Of a DNA stretch of 44,296 bases, positions 1 to 8,483 are shown piece by piece. The first letter of the stretch is position 1. Each line of letters opens with the position of its first letter. The notes below the pieces were generated by a model that saw only the letters and a list, made by a program, of their open reading frames with translations, did no database searches and was not told the origin of the DNA. Source of the DNA: Pirellula sp. (GTDB taxonomy: Bacteria > Planctomycetota > Planctomycetia > Pirellulales > Pirellulaceae); contig JALOQZ010000003.1 of NCBI GenBank assembly GCA_025459245.1, positions 1 through 44,296 on the forward strand, written 5' to 3'. A program made the position numbers and the translations under genes.

Positions 1-69
1 AGACTCGTCCGCTAACCCATTCGCTGATGGCCATACTCGGGAGGTTTACTTCTAACGCGTGTGCGATAA

Positions 70-906
70 CTAAGGTTTTCGTGGATTGGCAGGGGCATTG
101 GGGTTGTTCGCAGGGGGCTGCCCAAATGGATCTGCGGCAGGATTCGCGCCAGGATTGGCACCTGGATTGACTCCTGCTGGCATGGGCCCGCCTGCTGGAT
201 TCGGAAATGCTGGTCCGACTCCTGCTGGCTTCTTGGGATCGTTCTTGTTGGCATTCGGTGGATTGACTGGTTTCTTGACTCCGCTTTGGGGTTCGCGAAT
301 TTGACCACCGCCGACCGGGATCATCGCCCCACCCTGCATCGCACTCGAGCTTTCCAAGGTACGGTTCCACGGAATCGTGTAGGCGGCAAAAAATCCGCTC
401 TTGGTGTCGACCACGTAGACCAAACAAGCAGCGGGTCGGATGTTGCTGCCGGCAGAGACTGGCTCGGCGGCCCCGGTGATCAATAGATACTCAGGATTCT
501 TGCTCATCCCCAACTGGGCCTGAACGTTGGTATAGAACATCCCTCCGAACGCTCCTTGGCGCGGGTAGTAAACCCAGCACTTCAAGTCGCCGGTCAAAAA
601 GTCCAATGCAAAGAAGCCTTCGGAACTTTCATCGATCTGGCCGGTCGCAATCGCTAGATTGGCCCCGCCATGCGTTGCAGATGCCTGCAGCAACTCAGCG
701 GGAACTCGGTCGCGAGGAATGCCATTCCAATCCCCCGACTGCTCGGCGAATCGTTCGTCAATTGCCGTTAGCCTTCCAATCCCGTATCCGACTCCCGCGA
801 TGGCTGCGAGGGATAGACCAAGAACAATTCCTTTTGCGAAAGGAGTCCATCGGCAGCATGCCCTTGCTGTCGGTTCACCGTCCAAGATTGGTAATCGATT
901 CATCAT
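70..906 (-). CDS. Membrane-anchored protein of unknown function, Pro/Asn-rich tail
   Basis: The 278-residue product has a short cytoplasmic N-terminus and one hydrophobic segment at about residues 25-47 (GIVLGLSLAAIAGVGYGIG). A globular part at about 70-190 follows, with the phrases 'GGANLAIATG' and 'FALDFLTGDLKCWVYYPR'. The last 70 residues or so are low-complexity Pro/Asn/Gly/Ala. There is no cleavable signal peptide, so a single-pass anchor with the globular part outside the cytoplasm is likely. From memory, similar proteins are common in planctomycetes and have no assigned function. Two consecutive ATG codons open the frame; the upstream one is taken. It lies 187 bp downstream of the kinase/Hsp70 gene on the same strand and could be co-transcribed. 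Function unknown. Confidence 0.75.
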   Translation of the reverse strand: MMNRLPILDGEPTARACCRWTPFAKGIVLGLSLAAIAGVGYGIGRLTAIDERFAEQSGDWNGIPRDRVPAELLQASATHGGANLAIATGQIDESSEGFFALDFLTGDLKCWVYYPRQGAFGGMFYTNVQAQLGMSKNPEYLLITGAAEPVSAGSNIRPAACLVYVVDTKSGFFAAYTIPWNRTLESSSAMQGGAMIPVGGGQIREPQSGVKKPVNPPNANKNDPKKPAGVGPAFPNPAGGPMPAGVNPGANPGANPAADPFGQPPANNPNAPANPRKP

Positions 907-1093
907 TTCCGCCTACCCTTGTTTTATGTTCCTATGGGTCTACGAACCTAGCCCCAAACATGTAGCCGATCGTCCAAAAGTGCTTCCATGCCAGGGGCAG
1001 CCGATGGAGCTTTGCTATCCTGCTCAGTTTAGCGAATACGAAGTCTGCCGTAGACCCCAACCGCTAATTTTTGGTTTAGCCTGTGGGCGATCT

Positions 1094-3724
1094 TCAACCG
1101 TTGCAAAGCATCAAAGATTCGAGCCAATCGCCCCACTGTCGAATGGAAACGACATCCATCAGAGGTTCGTTGAGCGGGGAAACGGGGATTTGGTTGTTCC
1201 CCCCTGGCCAAATCACGATCCCCTGCCAAAAACCACTTTCGTCGACCTCCAACCTCAACTGAAGTGGATCGGACGAACGTCGACCTGAGAAGCATGTCTG
1301 CAGATCCACTCGCCCAAGCTTGTTCCAGGTCGTATTCCCCAACCGCGATCCTTCGACGAATTGCAGCACCGGTTGCCTCTCCCCCTCTTTCGAGAACCGG
1401 AGCGTTCGGCTGACTTGATGTGGTAATGGTTTGTCTCGGGGGATCAAGATGCGAGGAGCTGACACGCCGTTCGCATCTTGCATGACGACTCCTAGATCAT
1501 AGGCCGTGCTCGAAACCGCATGAGGTGAATCGGTGTCCATGGGAGGCATCAAATACTCGGCTTGAATGGCCGCACCTCGGGCAATGTGAGTTGACTTGAG
1601 CGGTATCAACGGAACTTTGGGCCCTGCCACTGCCGCTAACGCGTTCTGGATTCCGGGATACCATCGCGCATCCCCAAGCAGCAGGACTGCATCAAAGCCA
1701 CCCGCCTCGATTCCCGCACGCTCGGCCGCTTCTTTGGCGTAAGCCCCGCAATCGAAAGCCAGTTCATCGACCCACTCGTCGGGTTGATTTCGGTCCAGTT
1801 TCCCCTCGAACTTCCCACCGGGAACTTCGACGATGAAAGGAACAGCCGCGGCGGAACGCATGCGCTCAAACGTTCTCTCCACCGTTCGCTGAATGCGGGA
1901 CGCAATCCCTCGGTCCTCACGCGCACTGACTCCATGCCGTTTCTCTAGCTCCGTTGCGATCTTCTTCGCCATGCGATCATGCCATCGGACCATGCCGCGA
2001 CGCCAATCTCCGGCCGTTGTAATCAGTTGCACTTTCAAGCCGTCGACTTTCACCACGGAGACTTCACAGGACGAACCGCTGAGCATGGCGACGAGGAAGG
2101 TACGTCGATAGACATCGTCCGAGGATGCCTTGGCCAAACGGGAGTCGATCTCGACGTGCGCCAACGTTGCAGCCAAAGGCTTTTCAAGCAACTGCAGCAG
2201 CTCAATTCCAGCGATCGAACAAGCGGTCTTGGTGCTGCATCGGTGCATCTGGTCGTAACATGCAGGTACTGTCACAACCGCATGGGAAGCGCTCGGCAAA
2301 ACGTGCCGCGTTGCATTCACCATCTGTCGGATGACAGCGGCCACCAATACCTCGGGAGGAACTTGCCTACCTCCGAAAGGACGCTCGAGCAACGGCAATC
2401 CATACCATCGCTGCATCCCGTAAAAGATGTGATCAGGTTTACTCGCTCTGAGCTCGGCAGCCTGCGATCCCACTGCGATTTGCTCTCCATCGCTATAGAG
2501 CATGTTGCGAAGCGTATACGACTCTCCGTCTACCGGCACCTCCTCTACTTTGTGTTCCCGATCGATATAACTTACTCTCGAACGGATCATCCCCAGTTCA
2601 ATTCCAATCGCCGCCAACTGCCGCTGTGACGTCGAGGGTGCCAGCCCAAAGTCGGTGGGCCGGATCGGCGAAATCTTCGGCAGTACGGACTCTCCTTGCC
2701 TCGATGATGGCTCCTGCCCGTCGATCAAATTTAATCGATGCAGTTTATCCACCAACTCCGCTGCCGATTGCAATCGTTCATCGGGATTCTTAGCAACCAA
2801 CGACTGGAACACCGAATCCAACCGTATGTCGACATCTGCACGAACTTCATACAACGCCGGCGGACGGCGGTGGACTTGCGCTAAAGCGGTCTGCACCAAT
2901 TCTCCGGAAAACATGGGCCTACCGGTCAACAAATAAAACACCGTAGCCCCGAGCGAGTACAAATCGCATCGATGATCCACTCGGTCGGGTGCATTGATCT
3001 GTTCGGGGGCCATAAATTCGACGGTCCCGACAATCTGAGAACGGCTGCGGCTGTTACCGCTTTCCATGCGATCTCTCAATACTGCCAACCCAAAATCGAG
3101 AATCTTCAGCGTCCCGTTTGGAGTGAGCATCATGTTGCTGGGTTTGATGTCGCGATGGATGATGCCCAGCGAATGAGCATATTCCAATGCCGATGCCGCT
3201 TGTATCAAAACATCGACAACGCCCTGGGTCGACATCGGGCCCGATTGAGCGATCCTTTGGGAAAGCAAATCTCCACGAATCAACTCCATAACCAAATAGT
3301 GCACCTGGGTGTTACCTGCGTTATGGCACCCCGCGTCAAAAGCGGTGACGATATTGGGGTGCATCAGCTTTGCTGTCGCTCGCACTTCTCCGTAGAAACG
3401 CTCGCGGGCAACAGCGTCGTGGGACATCGCTTGGGGGAGAATCTTCAATGCGACTTCGCGATCCATCGTCCGGTGCTTGGCCCGAAAGACTTGTCCCATC
3501 CCTCCGGCTCCGATCCGTTCCAGGATCTGATACTCGCCGAGGACAGGAACGGTAAGTTGCAACTCGTTGCCAGCGCGATCCAACGCAATAATCCCCGGCT
3601 GCAATTCGAATTCTCCCGAATCCTCATTTCCCCCTTCGCTCAACGCGTGCAAATCGATCTCCTGCGTCACGGCTGGGCGACGAGCAGGACGCGGCGAATT
3701 GGGGTCAGACGGACGATCGGACAT
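1094..3724 (-). CDS. Ser/Thr protein kinase fused to a degenerate Hsp70-like region
   Basis: The 876-residue product begins with a Hanks-type kinase domain at about residues 64-335: Gly loop IGAGGMGQV (71-79), Lys94 in VALK, HRDIKPSN with Asp192, DFG at 210-212 and an APE motif near 239-241. After a linker, residues about 370-745 follow the order of an Hsp70 ATPase domain ('AAIGIELG', 'HAVVTVPACY', 'AGIELLQLLEKPLAATLAH'). The final ~130 residues resemble an Hsp70 substrate-binding sandwich ('ILIPRDKPLPHQ', 'LRLEVDESGFW'). The Hsp70 phosphate loops are altered: IGIDLGTT reads IGIELGMI, and DLGGGT reads MLSGSS. ATP turnover by that half is therefore doubtful. I chose the ATG at 3724. The same frame extends to a TTG at 3808, but that part is low-complexity and neither start has a clear ribosome binding site. 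No transmembrane segment is seen, so the protein is probably cytoplasmic. Confidence 0.9.
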   Translation of the reverse strand: MSDRPSDPNSPRPARRPAVTQEIDLHALSEGGNEDSGEFELQPGIIALDRAGNELQLTVPVLGEYQILERIGAGGMGQVFRAKHRTMDREVALKILPQAMSHDAVARERFYGEVRATAKLMHPNIVTAFDAGCHNAGNTQVHYLVMELIRGDLLSQRIAQSGPMSTQGVVDVLIQAASALEYAHSLGIIHRDIKPSNMMLTPNGTLKILDFGLAVLRDRMESGNSRSRSQIVGTVEFMAPEQINAPDRVDHRCDLYSLGATVFYLLTGRPMFSGELVQTALAQVHRRPPALYEVRADVDIRLDSVFQSLVAKNPDERLQSAAELVDKLHRLNLIDGQEPSSRQGESVLPKISPIRPTDFGLAPSTSQRQLAAIGIELGMIRSRVSYIDREHKVEEVPVDGESYTLRNMLYSDGEQIAVGSQAAELRASKPDHIFYGMQRWYGLPLLERPFGGRQVPPEVLVAAVIRQMVNATRHVLPSASHAVVTVPACYDQMHRCSTKTACSIAGIELLQLLEKPLAATLAHVEIDSRLAKASSDDVYRRTFLVAMLSGSSCEVSVVKVDGLKVQLITTAGDWRRGMVRWHDRMAKKIATELEKRHGVSAREDRGIASRIQRTVERTFERMRSAAAVPFIVEVPGGKFEGKLDRNQPDEWVDELAFDCGAYAKEAAERAGIEAGGFDAVLLLGDARWYPGIQNALAAVAGPKVPLIPLKSTHIARGAAIQAEYLMPPMDTDSPHAVSSTAYDLGVVMQDANGVSAPRILIPRDKPLPHQVSRTLRFSKEGERQPVLQFVEGSRLGNTTWNKLGRVDLQTCFSGRRSSDPLQLRLEVDESGFWQGIVIWPGGNNQIPVSPLNEPLMDVVSIRQWGDWLESLMLCNG

Positions 3725-4000
3725 GTCGGTCACGAATGGCGAAAGGGAGGAATGTCGGATCTGAAGGGGCGAAGTCACAAGTCCCTCAGGAGTCCCCTCT
3801 GTCCTCAATAATCACTTCGATTCAGGCGGAAAAAAGGCAAAAAACGTTCAATTTGGCAACAATCTGCCTCCCCGTTGGCGGTCGTGAGGCATTCTCAGAA
3901 TCGTTCGCCTGGCCGCCAGCCCAATTCCCCGCTTGCCCCCACACCCCGCGTCTGTCTATCCTCCCGCCACTCCCTTCGAATCGCACGTCAGGATGGCGTC

Positions 4001-4675
4001 ATGGAAACCTCCCTACACCGAGAACTCAAAAAACTGTACGCCGCCTCCCCCGACGCGATCGAAGTGGCCGAGTCGAACTATCGTATCGACGCAATCGACC
4101 GCTCAGGTGCTCTCGTCGAAATCCAACACGCGGGCCTCGGAATCCTCCGCCGAAAAATCCTCTCACTCCTTGAGGATGGCCATCGAATCCGCATCGTGAA
4201 GCCTTGGATCGAGCGGAAAACGATCGAGACCTACGACAAGAAATCGGGCGAGCTTCTTCGCAAACGAAAAAGCCCCAAGTCTCAGCGTCCCATCCAGTTT
4301 TTTGGCGAACTGATCCACTTCACTCAAGTCTTCCCACATCCTCGCCTTTCGATCGAGATCCTCTCGGTCGAGTGCGTTGAGCGCCGCATCGATACGCCCA
4401 GAAAGGGACGGCGAAAGCAATACAAATCGCTCGACGTCGCGCTGGCCCAAACCCCTGACCCTAAAACGGCCACCCAGCTCCGTACGACAAAAGACCTCTG
4501 GAAACTCATGGGGCGCCCAAAACTGCCGAAAACATTTGACACGATGGAGATTGCGCAAGCCATCGGCGAACCTCGCTGGCTCGCCCAGCAAATTGCCTAT
4601 GTCCTAAGCCGCTGTGGTGCCACCGAACAACACTCCAAACGGGGCAACGCGATCGTCTACCACCGCGCCGCTTAA
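4001..4675 (+). CDS. Unknown protein, possible PD-(D/E)xK-like core plus C-terminal helical domain
   Basis: The product is 224 residues from the ATG at 4001. The frame is open upstream, but that part is low-complexity. I do not recognise a named family. Residues 1-70 have a restriction-nuclease-like order: a helix with Glu8, a strand pair with Asp30 and Asp33, then LVEIQ (Glu40-x-Gln42), followed by a basic helix 'ILRRKILSLLEDG'. Some PD-(D/E)xK enzymes carry ExQ in place of ExK. The middle is Lys/Arg-rich. The C-terminal ~60 residues ('FDTMEIAQAIGEPRWLAQQIAYVLSRCG') look like a winged-helix DNA-binding unit. It is divergent from the kinase gene and 95 bp upstream of the helicase gene on the same strand, so a nucleic-acid role is plausible but inferred. 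Confidence 0.7.
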   Translation: METSLHRELKKLYAASPDAIEVAESNYRIDAIDRSGALVEIQHAGLGILRRKILSLLEDGHRIRIVKPWIERKTIETYDKKSGELLRKRKSPKSQRPIQFFGELIHFTQVFPHPRLSIEILSVECVERRIDTPRKGRRKQYKSLDVALAQTPDPKTATQLRTTKDLWKLMGRPKLPKTFDTMEIAQAIGEPRWLAQQIAYVLSRCGATEQHSKRGNAIVYHRAA

Positions 4676-4770
4676 ACCCCGAGCAATCCACCCCTTGGCG
4701 CTCTCTACATTCCCGCGCCTGCGTGTTAGTCTAATGGACACGACCCATTCTCCCCCGGTAGCCGCTGCTC

Positions 4771-6855
4771 ATGACTCCCCTCGACATTCAATCCATTCTC
4801 GGACCGGAAGGGAGGATTGCGCGCCGAATACGCAACTACGAGCACCGACGGGAACAATTGCAAATGGCCGATGCGGTGGCAAAGGCATTGCGGGATGGCC
4901 ATCACCTCGTCGTCGAAGCCGGAACCGGGGTCGGAAAGAGCTTTGGCTACCTCGTCCCGGCCATCCTCTTCGCCACAGAAGCGGAAGGGCTCATCGATGA
5001 CACTCCAACTCGCCGTCTTTCTCGGAAAGATCAAGACGAACTCGATGGCTCGGAGAAAGAGGAGTCAAAAATTCGCCGGGTGATCGTCAGTACGCACACG
5101 ATCAGTCTTCAAGAACAATTGGTCGCCAAGGACTTGCCACTCCTCAAATCGGTTATCCCTCGCGAGTTCACCTCTGTCCTAGTAAAAGGTCGGGGCAACT
5201 ACTTGTCCAAACGCCGACTTGGACTGGCGATCAGCCGCGCATCAAGCTTGCTGCAAAACGACCGCGATTATGATCAGCTTGAACAGATCACCGCTTGGAG
5301 CAAAGACTCTCACGAGGGGTCCCTCAGCTCGCTTCCGTTCAAACCGAGCATGTCGGTGTGGGATGAGATTGCAAGCGACTCAGGTAATTGCATGGGGCGA
5401 AAGTGCCCGAAGTTTAATGAATGCTTCTACTACGCCGCCCGCCGTCGCATTCACAATTCTCAGATCCTCGTCGTGAATCATGCTCTCTTTTTCAGCGACT
5501 TGGCCCTGCGGTCGCAAGGAGCTGGAATGCTCCCAGACTACGATGCGGTGATCTTTGACGAATCCCATACCATCGAGTCGGTCGCCGGCGAACACTTAGG
5601 GCTACAGATCAGCAACGCGCAGATCGATTACACCCTTCGCAAACTCTACAACCCTCGCAACGAAAAAGGGATCCTGTCGGCTCTGGGACTGCAGACGCTG
5701 TCGCGAGAAACGTATCGATGTATGGAGGCGCTCGATCAACTCTCCGAAGATCTCCTCTCCTGGCTTGCTACTTCCACCGCCGGCAATGGGCGTGTCCACG
5801 ATCTCCTCGATATACAAACCGAATTACCGGTCTTCCTTCAGTCTCTTTCCGAACAATTAGAGCGTTTTGGCCAAGACTTGAAGAATGCAAACGATCGTCT
5901 GGAATTGATGTCCGCCAGTAAACGTCTCACCGCTCTGGCAAACAGTCTTGACCAATGGCTGAAACAGAAAGAGACCGACGCCGTTTACTGGCTTGAGAAA
6001 AGCGAGTCGCGAAATCAGCATGGGCGCGGTGCGACGCGAGTAACGATGCGGAGCAGCCCCATCGACATTTCGAAGCATCTGAGAAAGACTTTGTTCGATA
6101 AAGTGCGAACAGTGGTACTCACCAGTGCGACACTTTCGACCAGCAAATCTCAAGGGTTCCAGTTCTTTCAAAAGCGAATCGGTGCCGACAAAGCGACAGC
6201 GCTCCAAGTTGGCAGCCCCTTTGACTACAAGCGACTGGCGAGGCTTGAACTGGTTACCGATCTCCCGGATCCCTCCCAAGACAAAGCCAATTACGAACGG
6301 ATGATTCTGCCGACCATACGGCATTACATTGCAGCCCGAGATGGCCGCGCGTTTATCTTGTTCACCAGCTACGATATGCTGCGAAAGACCTGCGAAGCCC
6401 TCCGGCCTTGGATGCAGGAGCGCGGCTTGACCGTCTATTCCCAAGCCGATGGTACGCCTCGCACCCAACTTCTTCAGGACTTCAAAGCCAACCCAAAAGG
6501 TGTCCTCTTCGGCGCGGAAAGCTTCTGGCAAGGGGTCGATGTTCCGGGAGACGCTCTCCAATTGGTCATTATCAGCAAACTACCCTTCAGCGTTCCCGAC
6601 CACCCGCTCCTCGAAGCCAAGCTCGAGGACATTCGACGTAAAGGGGGAAACCCGTTCCGCGATTACCAACTGCCCGAAGCGGTAATTAAATTCAAGCAAG
6701 GATTCGGAAGATTAATTCGAACCGCGACCGACTCCGGCGTTGTCCTAGTCACCGACCCGCGGATTGTGACCAAACCGTATGGCAAGCTCTTTGTCGAGTC
6801 ACTGCCGGATTGCCAAGTTATCCATGTTCGGGCCAAGACAGAAGACTTGAGATAA
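4771..6855 (+). CDS. dinG: DinG/XPD-family ATP-dependent DNA helicase
   Basis: This 694-residue superfamily 2 helicase would unwind DNA 5'-3' by analogy with DinG and XPD. Walker A is AGTGVGKS (50-57), motif Ia 'VSTHTISLQEQL', and the DEAH-type box is DESH (263-266). 'VLTSATLS' and a C-terminal motif VI 'QGFGRLIR' follow. Cysteines 207, 212 and 218 match three of the four Fe-S ligands of DinG, including the 5- and 6-residue spacings. The expected first ligand in 'KGRGNYLSKRRL' is Ser146. A charged ~30-residue insertion lies between Walker A and motif Ia (about 72-102). ATG at 4771 is used. The stop lies 22 bp before the cca start, in the same direction, suggesting an operon. Confidence 0.9.
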   Translation: MTPLDIQSILGPEGRIARRIRNYEHRREQLQMADAVAKALRDGHHLVVEAGTGVGKSFGYLVPAILFATEAEGLIDDTPTRRLSRKDQDELDGSEKEESKIRRVIVSTHTISLQEQLVAKDLPLLKSVIPREFTSVLVKGRGNYLSKRRLGLAISRASSLLQNDRDYDQLEQITAWSKDSHEGSLSSLPFKPSMSVWDEIASDSGNCMGRKCPKFNECFYYAARRRIHNSQILVVNHALFFSDLALRSQGAGMLPDYDAVIFDESHTIESVAGEHLGLQISNAQIDYTLRKLYNPRNEKGILSALGLQTLSRETYRCMEALDQLSEDLLSWLATSTAGNGRVHDLLDIQTELPVFLQSLSEQLERFGQDLKNANDRLELMSASKRLTALANSLDQWLKQKETDAVYWLEKSESRNQHGRGATRVTMRSSPIDISKHLRKTLFDKVRTVVLTSATLSTSKSQGFQFFQKRIGADKATALQVGSPFDYKRLARLELVTDLPDPSQDKANYERMILPTIRHYIAARDGRAFILFTSYDMLRKTCEALRPWMQERGLTVYSQADGTPRTQLLQDFKANPKGVLFGAESFWQGVDVPGDALQLVIISKLPFSVPDHPLLEAKLEDIRRKGGNPFRDYQLPEAVIKFKQGFGRLIRTATDSGVVLVTDPRIVTKPYGKLFVESLPDCQVIHVRAKTEDLR

Positions 6856-6872
6856 CAGAGACTTGAGATAAC
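6843..6872. repeat. 16-bp direct duplication at the dinG-cca junction
   Basis: The 14-mer AGACTTGAGATAAC occurs at 6843-6856 and again at 6859-6872, a period of 16 bp. The first copy carries the dinG stop codon (TAA at 6853-6855); the second fills the spacer just before the cca ATG. It looks like a simple slippage duplication. Confidence 0.85.
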
Positions 6873-6877
6873 GCAGC

Positions 6878-8227
6878 ATGCCTGTTTGGAACGAATCATC
6901 CGACTTATACCAGTTCGCGCGCGACATTGTCTCGCGTCTACAGAGAGCGGGATATATCGCCTACTTCGCTGGCGGCTGTGTCCGCGACGCTTTGATGGGC
7001 AATCCACCCAACGATTACGATGTTGCCACCAGCGCGAGGCTGGAGCAAGTCATCGAACTCTTCGGCCCAAAGAATACGCTGGCGATCGGTGCTGCGTTCG
7101 GAGTCGCTTGTGTCCATCGGCGAATCCATGGCCAGCGTTATCAAGTCGAAGTGGCAACGTTTCGTTCTGATGGTACGTATAGCGATGGCCGGCACCCCGA
7201 TTGGGTTCGATTTTCACGTCCCGAGGAAGATGCTCAGAGAAGGGACTTCACCATCAATGGAATGTTTTTCGACCCGATCGCAGGTGAGCTCAAGGATTAC
7301 GTCGGGGGAGCGAGTGATTTAGCGGCGAAGCGGATCCGAGCCATTGGAGAAGCCGATCATCGTATCGAAGAGGACAAGCTTCGGATGTTGCGAGCGGTGC
7401 GCTTCGGTGCACGATTTGGTTTTGATATGGATCGCGAGACGGCGGAAGCGATCCAGAGGCATGCCAAAGAGATCTTGGTTGTGAGTGGTGAGCGGATTGC
7501 GGCAGAGATGTCCAAACTTTTCGAGACTGCCAAACGGAGTTGGGGGATTCTTGAATTGCATCGTTTGGGGCTTCTGGCTTATTTGTGGCAGGAGTTAGAG
7601 CAACGGTGGCGTGACGACCCGGAGCGATGCGAAAGAGCGGGTCGGTGGCTTGGAGCGTTGAGGAGTGAGCTTGATAGCGAAAGCACGATGGCGGCTTCGA
7701 TGGCGTTGCTTTGGTTGTCATCGCAGTCTGGGGGTGGATGTGCATTGGAGAAAGGGGAGGCGAAGGGAATCGTGCAAGCGATTCAGTCGCGGTGGAAGCT
7801 GTCGAATCGGGTGGTTGAGCAAGCGATTTTCGCGATGAGCCATGTGGTGGAGTTGCGGGACGGATCGGAGTTGCCTTGGTCGGTAATCCAGCCGATTTTG
7901 ATTTCGGAGCACGCCAGGGTTGCGGTCGAAGTCGCATCTGCGGTGGTCGAGAGCGAGGGGGTGGCCGCACAAGGAGTAGAGTACTGTCGTGCGGCGCTCG
8001 AGCGACCTAGGGAGGAGCTCAATCCGCCCCCGTATTTGACCGGTCGGGACTTGCACATAGCGGGATTACGACCTGGTCCTCTTTTCGCGGAACTTTTGCG
8101 AGAAGCGAGGGTTTTGCAGCTCGACGGCGGTTTGCAAAGCCGTGAAGCCGCCCTCGACTGGCTCTCGGGCCACCCCAGTCTCCCCCGTGAACGGCACGGG
8201 CGCAAGCCCTCCGGTGACCCCCCATGA
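6878..8227 (+). CDS. cca: CCA-adding tRNA nucleotidyltransferase (class II)
   Basis: The enzyme completes or repairs the 3'-CCA of tRNAs. The 449-residue product has the class II head: AGGCVRD (31-37), the metal-binding pair Asp46 and Asp48 in NDYDVAT, RRDFTINGM (121-129) and 'RAVRFGARFGF'. A helical neck/body and a C-terminal region follow. An A-adding or poly(A) polymerase relative cannot be excluded. It starts 22 bp after the dinG stop, just past a 16-bp duplication. The last ~15 residues (…RERHGRKPSGDPP) are encoded by the first of three 38-bp repeats, and the stop codon lies in the second. The natural C-terminus may therefore have been extended by repeat insertion. The tRNA-Arg gene downstream has no encoded CCA, which fits a need for this activity. 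Confidence 0.92.
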   Translation: MPVWNESSDLYQFARDIVSRLQRAGYIAYFAGGCVRDALMGNPPNDYDVATSARLEQVIELFGPKNTLAIGAAFGVACVHRRIHGQRYQVEVATFRSDGTYSDGRHPDWVRFSRPEEDAQRRDFTINGMFFDPIAGELKDYVGGASDLAAKRIRAIGEADHRIEEDKLRMLRAVRFGARFGFDMDRETAEAIQRHAKEILVVSGERIAAEMSKLFETAKRSWGILELHRLGLLAYLWQELEQRWRDDPERCERAGRWLGALRSELDSESTMAASMALLWLSSQSGGGCALEKGEAKGIVQAIQSRWKLSNRVVEQAIFAMSHVVELRDGSELPWSVIQPILISEHARVAVEVASAVVESEGVAAQGVEYCRAALERPREELNPPPYLTGRDLHIAGLRPGPLFAELLREARVLQLDGGLQSREAALDWLSGHPSLPRERHGRKPSGDPP

Positions 8228-8294
8228 ACGGCACGGGCGCAAGCCCTCCGGTGAGCCCCTTGTGAGCGGCACGGGCGCAAGCCCTCCGGTAACC
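8186..8294. repeat. Three tandem 38-bp repeats with GNRA-loop hairpins
   Basis: Units begin at 8186, 8224 and 8262, an exact 38-bp period. The conserved core is GGCACGGGCGCAAGCCCTCC. Each core can fold as GGGC-GCAA-GCCC, a stem capped by a GNRA tetraloop, with flanking CAC/GTG able to pair across an asymmetric bulge. The first unit is translated as the cca C-terminus and the second contains the cca stop codon. There are no unique spacers, so this is not a CRISPR array. From memory the motif recurs in planctomycete genomes; this was not checked. Confidence 0.9.
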
Positions 8295-8386
8295 ACCGTC
8301 CCGCATGGCTCCAAGTTTGGCTCTTTTTTCAGGGCTAGAAAATTCTCGGCGACCGCGTACAATTCGGCCTGTTGGACCACCAACAT

Positions 8387-8460
<74 letters not shown>

Positions 8461-8461
8461 T

Positions 8462-8483
8462 TTGGGTTTTACCCAATTTTTTT
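8462..8483 (+). terminator. Intrinsic terminator after tRNA-Arg
   Basis: The stem TTGGGT (8462-8467) pairs with ACCCAA (8471-8476) across a TTT loop and is followed by seven T residues (8477-8483). It lies 2 nt past the tRNA 3' end and would end transcription of the tRNA and of any read-through from cca. Confidence 0.8.

Noticed and set aside
3725-3808. N-terminal extension of the kinase from TTG 3808
   Set aside because: The extra 28 residues are low-complexity; the ATG at 3724 directly precedes a typical Pro/Arg-rich kinase leader. Not excluded entirely.
8186-8294. 38-bp repeats as a CRISPR array
   Set aside because: The units are directly abutting with no unique spacers, and no cas genes are nearby.
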